A program made the translations under genes and the position numbers. The notes under the pieces are model-generated. The model was not told where the DNA came from, did no database searches, and saw only the letters and a program-made list of their open reading frames with translations. From Dunaliella salina (lineage: Eukaryota; Chlorophyta; Chlorophyceae; Chlamydomonadales; Dunaliellaceae), in contig MU070484.1 of the NCBI GenBank assembly GCA_002284615.2, positions 2,578 to 32,405 on the forward strand: DNA of 29,828 bases. Direction: 5' to 3'. Positions 25,099 through 28,064 of this stretch are shown here, piece after piece. Position 1 is the first letter of the stretch. Every line of letters starts with the position of its first letter.

Positions 25099-28064
25099 CT
25101 GTGCCTGCGCCTGTGAATTGTGGCTATGTGGCCATGTGTTGCACCCTTGCAACTCGTCCATGCCCATGCAATTTCAGCCTCTTCGTTAGCTTTTGTGGCG
25201 ATTTTGAACTAGCTAGACCCCTTCTCTCGCCCCCTCCCCCTCCTTTACCCACCTTCTCAGCCATATCTGGTTTCTGCATTCTCACATCCTTTTCCACTTA
25301 GAAATCATTTAGGAGCCTTAGCTGGTGATCTGGGCTGTTTCCCTCTTGACCAAAGACTTATCATTTTGTACTGTTTACAATGTTTATGTAGCCTGAGGAA
25401 AGGGGGGCATGGAGGGGTGGGTGGGAGCGATTGCCCCCCACCCCCTTCCCCCCTCCCAGCCTTTTTGCCTACAGGCAAAAGGATGTTTGAACAGTATGTC
25501 GAACCTTCAACTTAATTGATGTCTGACTTGGTCTGAATTGGTGAATTCTGATGCGCACTGGGCCCGCCCTCCGCCGCCGACTCACTCTCTGTGTGTGAAA
25601 ATCCCAGACTGCACCTCTGTGTCTGCACGTGGACCGTGGAGGATGATCCCTGCTTGCCCTGGTGGCCACCTGTGAGCTTGCAAGGGCAATTTTAGAGTTG
25701 CTCCGATGTCATCCAGGAGGATTGCTGAAGATAGGGAACGTCGTTCTGTACACTTTTATGCAGAGATGGGTAATACGCGGGTTGGGGAGGTGCCGTACGC
25801 GTACATACGCGCAAAATACGCGTACGACACGTACGAACGCGTATTTTACGTGCCATTTGCAGGGACCCTCAGGGGGGGGTCCAACCACCCCCCAACCACC
25901 TCCCATGCAAGCTCCCTCCCCCCTCCCCTCGTCACACATTTAAACATGCCCACAGAGAGAGTCCTGAATGGGACTATTTCACAGAGTTCACTCCTGAAAA
26001 AGGGAAAGGGAAGAAGCTAGAATGCAATTGCAAGCTGTGCCACCGCCAGTGGTTTGCCTGTGCTTTCCGCATCAGGCAGCACTTCCTGAAAGTCCCGGGC
26101 AGTGGTGCAGCCAGCTGTGTGGCACCAAGCAGCAGCAGGAAGAGGGGTCCAGCAGTGGGGGGGACTGGAGTGAAGAGGAAGAGGCTGTAGAGTGGAGCAG
26201 CTGTCAAACAGACCAGTGAAGGCTGAGTTGAAGCCGAGTTCTAGTGAACATTTTAATTTTTGTATTAAAATTGTAAGGAAGTGGGCAGCAAAATTCGGAA
26301 AATTGGGTTCTGAGGTGTCCGCGCAGGCCGGCAGGCCCCTGGCCCACCCGCGTATTTCTCACGTCTGCAGAACAGCTATCTGAGCCGTACGCGTATTTTT
26401 GTCAATTTGAGCCGTACGCGTACATACGTGTTTCACGTATTACCCATCTTGTTTTTATGAAATTTAGGTGCTTCAGCACGATGTTAGGCTGGGGTCTGGG
26501 TTTAAATTCTGATTTTATGAAGTTTCTGCTGACAGCCACATATTCGAACTGAGAATTCAATTTCTTCCCATGAGGTTTGCTTGCTTATGAATTTGTTGGG
26601 AAAAGATTCAAAGCATGGCAAAAATCATAGTCGCAATTAGGCCACGGTCAAAGCCACGATTGCAAGCTTTAGAGAAATTAACCTAAATGGCTTCAAAGAA
26701 ATTAGCACCAGAGATTTTGTGCTCCAAGCAGTTCCTCCATGGCGCCCAGATTAATCGGTTTGAAGAGATATCTTCAACTTTGAATTTTTACAGTCCCAGG
26801 CATTGCCCAGAACATATAGCAGACGCAGAGGTTACCTATCGGAGCCCGGCCGGAGCCCAGCTATTGTGCACTTCTGCGTGGGCCAAAATCCGATAAGCAC
26901 CATGGGCCCTTGCAACACCCCAAAGTCACTTGCAAACTGCAAGTTGCAATGTACCTGCTGGCTTCCCTAACCCTTTCTGCTGCAGTTTAAGCCTGCACAG
27001 GGTCCCTCTAAAAAATGACGTATGCAAGGGGTTTGACTGAGAAGTGTATGCATTGGGCTCATGCTGGGCTCCAAAACTTTGAGCATCAATAGAGAGGCAT
27101 CTAAATACACAAAACCCTGAAATGTGCCCAATCGAAAGAAATGCCTGTTTGCGATGCTCAGAGTTCCACCCTCATACTCAGAATCAGGGTCGAGTTTGTG
27201 CAATGGTATATCATCAATTTTTGGCATAAGATCAGGGGCCTCATTTTAGGCCTAATTATGATTACACAGTTTATTTTGATAGTCAAAGAAGTGCGGAAAA
27301 AAAATTGCTAGGCAGAGCTTTTTGAGTGAAAACAGAGATGAGGGCTTCAGGGCGACCTTATACCCGAGACGTTCACCCACCCTGACCCAGCCAGAGCACC
27401 AATTGACCTCATTCCTTTGGCAATGTCTACCACATCGATACTTCACACAAGGTGGCAAAATGGGACAGGGTGGGAAATCCCCATTCTTCATTGCATCGCC
27501 CCCTCATGATTTTCAGAGGAAATTGGCTCACACATCAGGCCAAATGTTCCAACATCGTTGTTTTGCAGACTTCTGTTTGCAGACTTCTTTCTTCATAATC
27601 ATAGGACATAACGACATGAAAGCTTTGGGAAGGTCAGCAGGCCTCAGAAAAGTTCCCTTTGACCCCCCAAAGTGGCCAAGTCTGGACTCTCTAGGGCAAC
27701 GCTGGATCTTTCATTCATTTTGTCTTTTCAGAGCTGTAAATACACATTGCGACACTCGCAAAGTCTGCACATATTTGATACTTCTCGACATTATTGTGAA
27801 ACATGGCTCTTTTTTTGCTGGCGGCATGTTGGACAAATAAACACATTCTTTTCATATGGTGTTATTCATATCAATGATGTCTAGCTCATGCTTTGCTCCC
27901 TTCCTTTCAACAAACAACTTTCATGTCGTGCCACCTTGCAGGGCCCAAAATCTCACCGTCAATTTCTCCAGAAGGCTGGCCCGCATGCCGGTTGAACTCG
28001 TGATAGATGTCACATGCATTGAGGGCACCCTCATGCTTTGGATTGCACCCCCACCAAGTGACAG
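1..28064 (+). CDS. TEX2/Nvj2-like PH-SMP lipid-transfer protein, eight exons, partial
   Basis: Exons join at 1-139, 4560-6742, 7298-7387, 7509-7622, 12549-12627, 21413-21654, 21765-21874 and 27942-28064. They total 3080 nt, about 1026 codons, without a stop, and every junction keeps phase (1, 0, 0, 0, 1, 0, 2). The order is end of a PH-like domain (residues about 20-70), a low-complexity linker (about 75-740), then an SMP domain (from about 744). SMP signatures are LDLGSATPLVT, DVSYSGRISMTVSTK, MPVELVIDVT and GTLMLWIAPPPSDR. SMP domains form a hydrophobic tube that carries glycerolipids between membranes. PH-SMP proteins of the TEX2/Nvj2 type are ER-anchored and act at contact sites. That role is inferred from the family. 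The N-terminus, including any membrane anchor, lies before the window, and the end of the SMP domain is not securely found. No stop, frameshift or lost splice site was seen, so the gene looks intact as far as it goes. The weakest links are exons 5 to 7, whose linker sequence is poorly conserved. Confidence 0.8.
610..730 (+). repeat. Family A dispersed repeat, diverged fragment
   Basis: The stretch that includes TTTGTTCCTCTTTAAATTCT, TTTGTATGTTCATCGCGCCA and AGTAGCAGCAGATTTATGGG follows the order of the better copies at 2590-2690 and 23889-23990 (ctgctcc-tctttcaaattct, catctgcatattcac-gca, gagt-gcagcagagtt-tggg). Divergence is high and no end motifs are visible. Confidence 0.5.
869..1010. repeat. 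Degenerate TGCATTGCTGCA-type simple repeat
   Basis: The words GCATTGCTG, ACATTGCTGCACG, GCATTGCTGCATGC, AGATTGCTGCATAA and TGATTGCCGCATGC recur at irregular steps of about 15-35 bp. The tract is full of near-palindromic TGCA/GCATGC words. This explains the overlapping open frames on both strands here. Confidence 0.6.
1795..1865 (+). repeat. Family A fragment (second short piece)
   Basis: AAAAATTGAGCAGCGGATAC, then CCTGCCAGGCATCC and AGCTTGCAAGTCTAC, parallel the 23970-24035 copy (aaactgagcagcagacgc, ggccttccaggcagcc, agcttgcaagctcac). The match is short but keeps order and spacing. Confidence 0.5.
2541..2577. repeat. Poly-C tract with unresolved bases
   Basis: Near-continuous C interrupted by TT, AAA and N at 2542, 2554 and 2572. 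The N calls mark uncertain homopolymer lengths, so reading frames through this tract cannot be trusted. Confidence 0.95.
2579..3080 (+). repeat. Family A dispersed repeat, long copy A1
   Basis: About 500 bp with a co-linear match in the same direction at 23880-24470. Shared landmarks in order: ACCAATCTGCTCCT, GCAGAGTT-TGGG, GCATACCTG, GGAAGTTTG-like, TTGCTGCA, CCCTTGCGCGC, CCATGCACAC, CCCTTTTAC, AAAAAG-C-A-ACCCCC, GGATTGGACCCAT, ATCGAT, GGATTCC-AATA and CGTCCAAA-GTTA. I see no transposase or terminal repeats, so the class is unknown. The 3' edge runs straight into family B sequence at about 3081. Confidence 0.75.
3081..3440 (+). repeat. Family B dispersed repeat, copy B1
   Basis: Matches the reverse complement of 23163-23640. 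Shared landmarks include AAAATTTTC then TGGATGGT-like sequence, AATATCAT, CCCCAGATCA repeated as CAGATCACCC, AAAAATGGCC, AACTCCACCCTGA-like, CATTCTGCAT-like, AAAAGG, and TTTGGCACCCCTTG. In this copy it directly follows family A in the same direction. In the other locus A and B are in opposite orientation. Confidence 0.7.
4083..4243 (+). repeat. Family C dispersed repeat, copy C1
   Basis: Begins AGCGCTGGTCA and contains AAATGGGTGTGAGGCAGCCC and AGAGTCACA. It aligns in the same direction with 16190-16360 (agcgctggtca, aaatgggtgcaaaacagccc, gagccacatagag). It has no coding content. Confidence 0.6.
4560..6742 (+). CDS. Exon 2: PH C-terminal helix, long disordered linker, start of SMP
   Basis: The acceptor ends at 4559 and the donor CAG|GTGTGT is at 6743. 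The exon is 2183 nt: two bases completing a codon plus 727 sense codons. It opens AAKEQWYLALSS, the PH final helix with the invariant Trp at 4577-4579. A piece reading LYDYQTFCAHVLSSA (about 5020-5065) may match the conserved helix that follows PH in plant relatives. The middle (about 5100-6600) is Ala/Ser/Gln/Pro-rich with polyS, polyA and His-rich stretches and basic patches such as LRALMRRGGGR; I predict disorder. The last 31 residues, including GLNMLLVRLGFELLRTQ and FEGWFRRMLQ, begin the SMP domain. Many open frames on both strands inside this exon are shadows. An apparent initiator near 4589 is a TTG inside the exon and not a start. Confidence 0.85.
6743..7297 (+). other. Intron 2 (555 bp, GT-AG, phase 0)
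   Basis: Donor GTGTGTGG and acceptor GACTTTGCAG. If read through, the exon 2 frame meets a stop after eight codons. I see no repeat or gene inside. Confidence 0.75.
7298..7387 (+). CDS. Exon 3: SMP domain, LDLGSATPLVT segment
   Basis: Thirty codons, phase 0 at both ends. It reads KRLDELKRPAYLHSLKLEAL then DLGSATPLVT. The pattern of an amphipathic helix followed by L-x-x-LDLG-x-x-P is a hallmark of SMP domains of the TEX2/Nvj2/HT008 type. The donor is ACA|GTGGGT. The frame stays open beyond the donor, but that reading loses all similarity, whereas splicing to 7509 restores it at once. Confidence 0.85.
7388..7508 (+). other. Intron 3 (121 bp, GT-AG)
   Basis: GTGGGT donor and AATGCAG acceptor. 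Its removal joins TPLVT to DVRAVAG, matching the continuous SMP strand pattern. Confidence 0.8.
7509..7622 (+). CDS. Exon 4: SMP domain, VSYSGRISMTVSTK segment
   Basis: Thirty-eight codons, phase 0 at both ends: DVRAVAGPGNSSHGCGFWPQ then FVMDVSYSGRISMTVSTK. The alternating hydrophobic strand followed by Y-S/N-G-x-hydrophobic-x-hydrophobic-T-hydrophobic-x-TK is the SMP core strand pair (TEX2 has the same order). The donor AAG|GTCAGT is near consensus. This is one of the two most diagnostic exons of the gene. Confidence 0.88.
8225..8290 (-). repeat. Family C dispersed repeat, reversed fragment C3
   Basis: The reverse complement contains CCTGCCAAAATGGGTGCAAA followed by ACAGCCTCTG, nearly identical to CTGCCAAAATGGGTGCAAAA then CAGCCCATGAG at 16231-16262. 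Confidence 0.65.
8527..8582 (+). repeat. Foldback MITE arm, diverged copy
   Basis: GGTCAATTGGTGGTCTGGTT, GGAAACCGGCAAGCTGG and TTTGTAGCGTTTTCAA align with the left arm of the element at 15858-15915 (ggccaatcggtggccaggct, ggaaatcggcacaccga, tttgtaatgctacaat). A weak partner may lie near 8730-8760 (GGTTTTGGTAGCGTTTCAAG). Confidence 0.5.
10163..10232 (+). repeat. Direct repeat flanking a poly-G tract
   Basis: TAGGTCTCCTAGTTGGGTAT occurs at about 10165-10184 and again at 10212-10231, separated by ACCCATTT and a run of about eighteen G. The unit also holds the palindrome GGGTATACCC. It looks like a local tandem duplication interrupted by the homopolymer. Confidence 0.8.
10389..10518 (+). other. 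Orphan exon-like segment in intron 4
   Basis: Open between a possible acceptor AACAG and a good donor GGCAG|GTTAGC. It reads IEWCAVLEDTLPLWELRRDW then ERNRDAAAHQQQAASFWQ. The composition is protein-like, but I recognise no family. Its start phase (2) does not fit the phase-0 intron it lies in, so it is not a simple alternative exon of the host gene. It could be a nested or transposed gene fragment, or chance. Confidence 0.25.
10689..10773 (+). other. Second orphan exon-like segment in intron 4
   Basis: Bounded by a strong acceptor TCTCTTTCCAG and donor GTGCAG|GTACAT. One frame reads LCKLVVEVLDHEGLRQ then CEEHWPDLYIVQ. Read in the host gene's phase 0 it meets TGA after eleven codons. The family is not recognised. 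Together with the segment 170 bp upstream it may be a relict of another gene. Confidence 0.25.
12549..12627 (+). CDS. Exon 5: small exon continuing the SMP core strand
   Basis: 79 nt: 26 codons plus one base. It reads IELQNASLFNNLQTAFQRF then KGSDNQP. Entry phase 0 matches exon 4. The join STK|IELQNASL continues the alternating hydrophobic strand where SMP domains have TK-hydrophobic-x-L. Exit phase 1 matches the entry of exon 6 (G|GC gives Gly). Acceptor GGCTTGCAG, donor CCAG|GTGAGG. It is short and isolated in large introns, so it rests on splice signals, phase and local similarity. Confidence 0.7.
12705..13060 (+). repeat. Diverged tandem repeat, three copies, period about 164 bp
   Basis: The word CATACAAAATTTCAGGCAATCCAG recurs: near 12708 (shown form), near 12870 (CATACAAAATTCCAGGCAAA plus TCCAG) and near 13034 (AGACAAAGTTTCAGGCAAAT plus CCAG). 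Between them GTATGAG, TTCC-A, GGCAAC-A-CCTGC, CACCCAACCCTT/CACAGCCCTT and AGTATG recur in order. It begins about 80 bp after exon 5. Confidence 0.75.
13560..13990 (+). pseudogene. GC-richer open region, unassigned
   Basis: One frame is open from about 13542 to the TAA at 13994-13996 except for a TGA at 13685-13687. The part after the stop reads VGCELHAEWVAWGLLHMHAP then QLAYTMHSRNQEASARVNK. A second frame gives LSQRFDQQDGAPWSLG and LPQPVPDLLKDMRKNILCP before its own stop. Base composition is higher in G+C than the surroundings, like the host exons. I recognise no family. It may be a decayed gene fragment, or a non-coding GC island. Confidence 0.2.
14578..14722 (-). repeat. Foldback MITE, single arm
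   Basis: The reverse complement is nearly identical to 15757-15895: GTTTTGCTC-CCAGCTCAGC, GTGCAGGGCTGAATCCCAA, GGGGCCAACAAT-TGCATCTA, and GGCCAGGCTGGAAAT-GGCAC. It faces the complete element about 1.2 kb downstream in inverted orientation. Confidence 0.8.
15757..16035. mobile_element. Foldback (palindromic) MITE-like element
   Basis: A long imperfect palindrome centred near 15920. The inner arms are 15857-15913 and 15928-15984: ATCGGTGGCCAGGCTGGAAA, TCGGCACACCGAT and TGTAATGCTACAA face TTGTAGCACTACA, ATCGGTGTGCCAATTTCC and AGCCAGGCCACTGAT. The outer arms continue with GGGGCCAACAATAATGC against GCATTATTGCTGGCCC. It has no coding capacity. Foldback elements of this size are usually non-autonomous DNA transposons. 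No clear target duplication was found. Confidence 0.75.
16190..16360 (+). repeat. Family C dispersed repeat, copy C2
   Basis: Same direction as the copy at 4083-4243 and opposite to 8225-8290. The best-kept core is TTTTTCTGCCAAAATGGGTG and CAAAACAGCCCATGAGCCAC. Confidence 0.65.
16402..16426. repeat. Poly-G tract with an N
   Basis: About 25 G with an N at 16408. As at the poly-C tract, the length is uncertain in the assembly. Confidence 0.95.
16545..16633 (+). repeat. Short direct repeat, period about 67 bp
   Basis: GTGCTGCCTTATCATACTAT at about 16545 and GTGCTGCCGTATCATACTAT at about 16612, each followed by GT, with one mismatch over 22 bases. Confidence 0.8.
17290..17820 (+). repeat. Diverged tandem duplication, period 320 bp
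   Basis: CTATGCAAGGCTGTCAGGGA (17404) and CTATGCAAGACTGTCAGGGG (17724) are 320 bp apart, as are GAGGAAAACTGCCC (17441 and 17761), AAAGCCCAT, CTCTGCACCA/TTCTGCACCA and TTG-AATGCAGC. Both copies are equally decayed. Confidence 0.8.
18679..18707. repeat. (CA)n microsatellite
   Basis: An uninterrupted 29-bp CA run that ends in CGATCAC. Confidence 0.95.
18718..18762. repeat. (AAT)n and (GATAAT)n microsatellite
   Basis: Five AAT-type units followed by four GATAAT units. The AT-rich flank from 18590 to 18790 suggests a relaxed intronic region. Confidence 0.9.
19399..19985. repeat. Region bracketed by CTTGCGAGGG repeats
   Basis: CTTGCGAGGG occurs three times in the same direction: in CTCTTGCGAGGGGGCC (about 19402), CCTTGCGAGGGAGGTCC (about 19453) and ATCTTGCGAGGGACGCTC (about 19968). 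A GC-rich core between them is open on the minus strand at 19446-19889 (148 codons, Ala/Ser/Gln-rich, unrecognised) and on the plus strand. It may be an unclassified mobile element with directly repeated ends. Confidence 0.35.
19702..19762. repeat. Two-copy 29-bp tandem
   Basis: GCTGCTGCATGCTTGGAGCT plus GCTGCTCCC occurs twice head to tail with a 29-bp period. It produces the apparent open frames over it. Confidence 0.85.
20112..20672 (+). pseudogene. hAT transposase C-terminal dimerisation domain, broken
   Basis: hAT transposases end in a dimerisation domain whose core is A-x-x-hydrophobic-hydrophobic-x-x-(3-5)-S-x-x-x-ER-x-FS. Here FVKLARLVLMTVLGSVEDER then MFSAMK gives that core, followed in the same frame by LKNLRCNSLKEQHLTA and KRAFKSKKFSIAWFPYPP, the usual R-x-x-L-x-x-x-x-L downstream helix. 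Two in-frame stops cut it: TAA at 20517-20519 and TGA at 20568-20570, before a final TAG at 20670. The upstream part is Ser/Ala-rich linker. The BED finger and RNase H-like catalytic regions are absent. It lies inside intron 5 in the same direction as the host gene. It is a dead fragment of an autonomous element, and no terminal repeats were identified. Confidence 0.8.
20779..21087 (+). CDS. Unassigned 102-codon ORF next to the hAT relict
   Basis: ATG at 20779, stop TAG at 21088. It is free of low complexity and has ordinary amino acid use, including MVTFKSYAKQFIVGRLQ, WVKDMKSRLLNWAYLDE and FSHLAKELEVELRALEAVF. The last piece could form an amphipathic helix. I recognise no domain. It follows the broken hAT fragment by about 110 bp and may be debris of another mobile element, a captured exon, or chance. 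Confidence 0.3.
   Translation: MVTFKSYAKQFIVGRLQASRRAGGVWVKDMKSRLLNWAYLDETQIKVFENLERKHCCSFWVLAGFSHLAKELEVELRALEAVFGINSSQPLQLFFDCPNGAG
21413..21654 (+). CDS. Exon 6: Ser/Thr-rich loop inserted in the SMP domain
   Basis: 242 nt: two bases completing a Gly codon, then 80 codons ending at GAGCAG|GTGCGT. It reads from TASPSLSNAASPESTLPTE through TLVETAARRGQEDPCM to ASLSSADNTSAKRQTSAEQ. TEX2-type SMP domains carry a long variable loop between the two halves of the sheet, and this exon fills that place. The frame closes immediately upstream of the acceptor (TGA at 21407-21409). Entry phase 1 matches exon 5 and exit phase 0 matches exon 7. It has no family signature of its own. Confidence 0.65.
21655..21764 (+). 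other. Intron 6 (110 bp, GT-AG, phase 0)
   Basis: Donor GTGCGT and acceptor CTCTGCCTTTGAAG, with a pyrimidine-rich stretch before it. Confidence 0.65.
21765..21874 (+). CDS. Exon 7: end of SMP loop, Gly-rich turn and helix
   Basis: 110 nt: 36 codons plus two bases. It reads GLLQEEELAVAVESKAVGV then GGGGFFSLGGIKRAAAS. An acidic helix, a Gly turn and a basic helix precede the second half of the SMP sheet, as in plant and animal relatives where a K/R-rich helix leads into the x-PV-x-L strand. The donor appears to be AG|GCAAGT, a typical GC-AG donor, since no GT site in the right phase is near. AG plus G from exon 8 makes Arg. Confidence 0.65.
22420..22857 (+). other. Exon-like GC-rich patch in intron 7, unassigned
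   Basis: After the acceptor-like GTGGGCAG at about 22429, one frame reads LLDLQLSDGFGQGIGRSALR and stays open to 22680. A second frame from 22620 reads ATAEAAVKGGTGWTPLLG and IHDQFLQLWPPENPANDEK to a stop at 22857. The switch between frames could be an intron or a frameshift; a nine-A run lies near 22541. No family is recognised. Confidence 0.2.
23163..23640 (-). repeat. Family B dispersed repeat, copy B2 (reversed)
   Basis: The reverse complement follows 3081-3440 in order: AAAATTTTTAGGTTGGTTCT, AAATATCATGTGTTCC, CCCCAGATCAATCTCC, CCCCAGATCACCCAAAAATG, CTCCAACTCCACCCTGATG, CATTCTGCATGTTC and TTTGGCACCCCTTGAG. This copy extends further, to about 23163. Confidence 0.7.
23880..24470 (+). repeat. 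Family A dispersed repeat, copy A2
   Basis: Co-linear with 2579-3080. It starts GGGAACCAATCTGCTCCTTT and runs through CCCTTGCGCGCATGGCACTG, CGGATTGGACCCATGCATTC and CGTGCCGTCCAAAAGTTACA. The 5' neighbour here is reversed family B, about 240 bp away, unlike the intron 1 locus where B follows A directly. Confidence 0.75.
25030..25093. repeat. (TG)n microsatellite
   Basis: About 32 uninterrupted dinucleotides, followed by GCGCGCCTGTGCCTGCGCCTG. It creates Cys-Val and Thr-His open frames on the two strands that are not genes. Confidence 0.97.
25761..26451 (+). mobile_element. Non-autonomous hAT element, 691 bp, with TIRs and target duplication
   Basis: The left end CAGAGATGGGTAATACGCG is the inverted match of the right end CACGTATTACCCATCTTG, giving terminal repeats of about 18 bp with three mismatches. 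Flanking 8-bp sequences are CTTTTATG (25753-25760) and TTTTTATG (26452-26459), 7 of 8 identical, as expected for a hAT target duplication. Both subterminal regions carry the same word GCCGTACGCGTACATACG; at the left it is followed by more ACGCG words (AATACGCGTACGACACGTAC), at the right by TACGTGTTTCACG. Such repeats are probable transposase-binding sites. The inside keeps a BED zinc finger but no catalytic or dimerisation region, so it must be moved by a full-length relative. Confidence 0.85.
25936..26190 (+). pseudogene. Relict BED zinc finger of hAT transposase
   Basis: A frame without its own ATG, open to TAG at 26188. It reads ESPEWDYFTEFTPEKGKGKK, then CNCKLCHRQWFACAFR and IRQHFLKVPGSGAASC, then a basic tail RKRGPAVGG and KRKRL. 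The W-x-Y/F-F start, C-x2-C, R-x-x-x-H and a final Cys ten residues later fit the plant-type BED finger that binds element ends. The tail looks like a nuclear localisation signal. It may be a first exon left after internal deletion. Whether it is ever expressed cannot be told. Confidence 0.75.
27942..28064 (+). CDS. Exon 8: second half of the SMP sheet with PPPSDR
   Basis: 123 nt: one base, 40 codons, two bases. It reads QNLTVNFSRRLARM, then PVELVIDVTCIEG and TLMLWIAPPPSDR. The pattern L-x-x-x-PV-x-L-x-hydrophobic-x-V, then hydrophobic-x-GTL-hydrophobic-hydrophobic-W-hydrophobic-x-PPPSDR, is the strongest SMP/TEX2-family signature in the window (human and plant relatives have PPPPTDR or PPPSDR at this spot). 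Entry phase 2 completes Arg with exon 7. The donor is GACAG|GTGTGT. Confidence 0.88.

Larger units (their letters stand above)
21875..27941 (+). other. Intron 7 (6067 bp, apparent GC-AG, phase 2)
   Basis: Begins GCAAGTCAAAG and ends CACCTTGCAG. It holds an exon-like GC-rich patch (22420-22857), an inverted pair of families B and A (23163-24470), a 64-bp TG microsatellite and a complete non-autonomous hAT element. I could assign nothing in 24650-25020, 25250-25740 or 26470-27940. Confidence 0.6.

Noticed and set aside
24803..25301. Open frames of about 107-128 codons over the TG microsatellite
   Set aside because: The (Cys-Val)n and (Thr-His)n products are those of a dinucleotide repeat read in frame.
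27322..27840. 172-codon plus-strand open frame just before exon 8
   Set aside because: No recognised domain, no family-like pattern, and composition typical of intron sequence; the first 'ATG'-like part lies in AT-rich repeat-like DNA. Worth revisiting only if transcripts appear.
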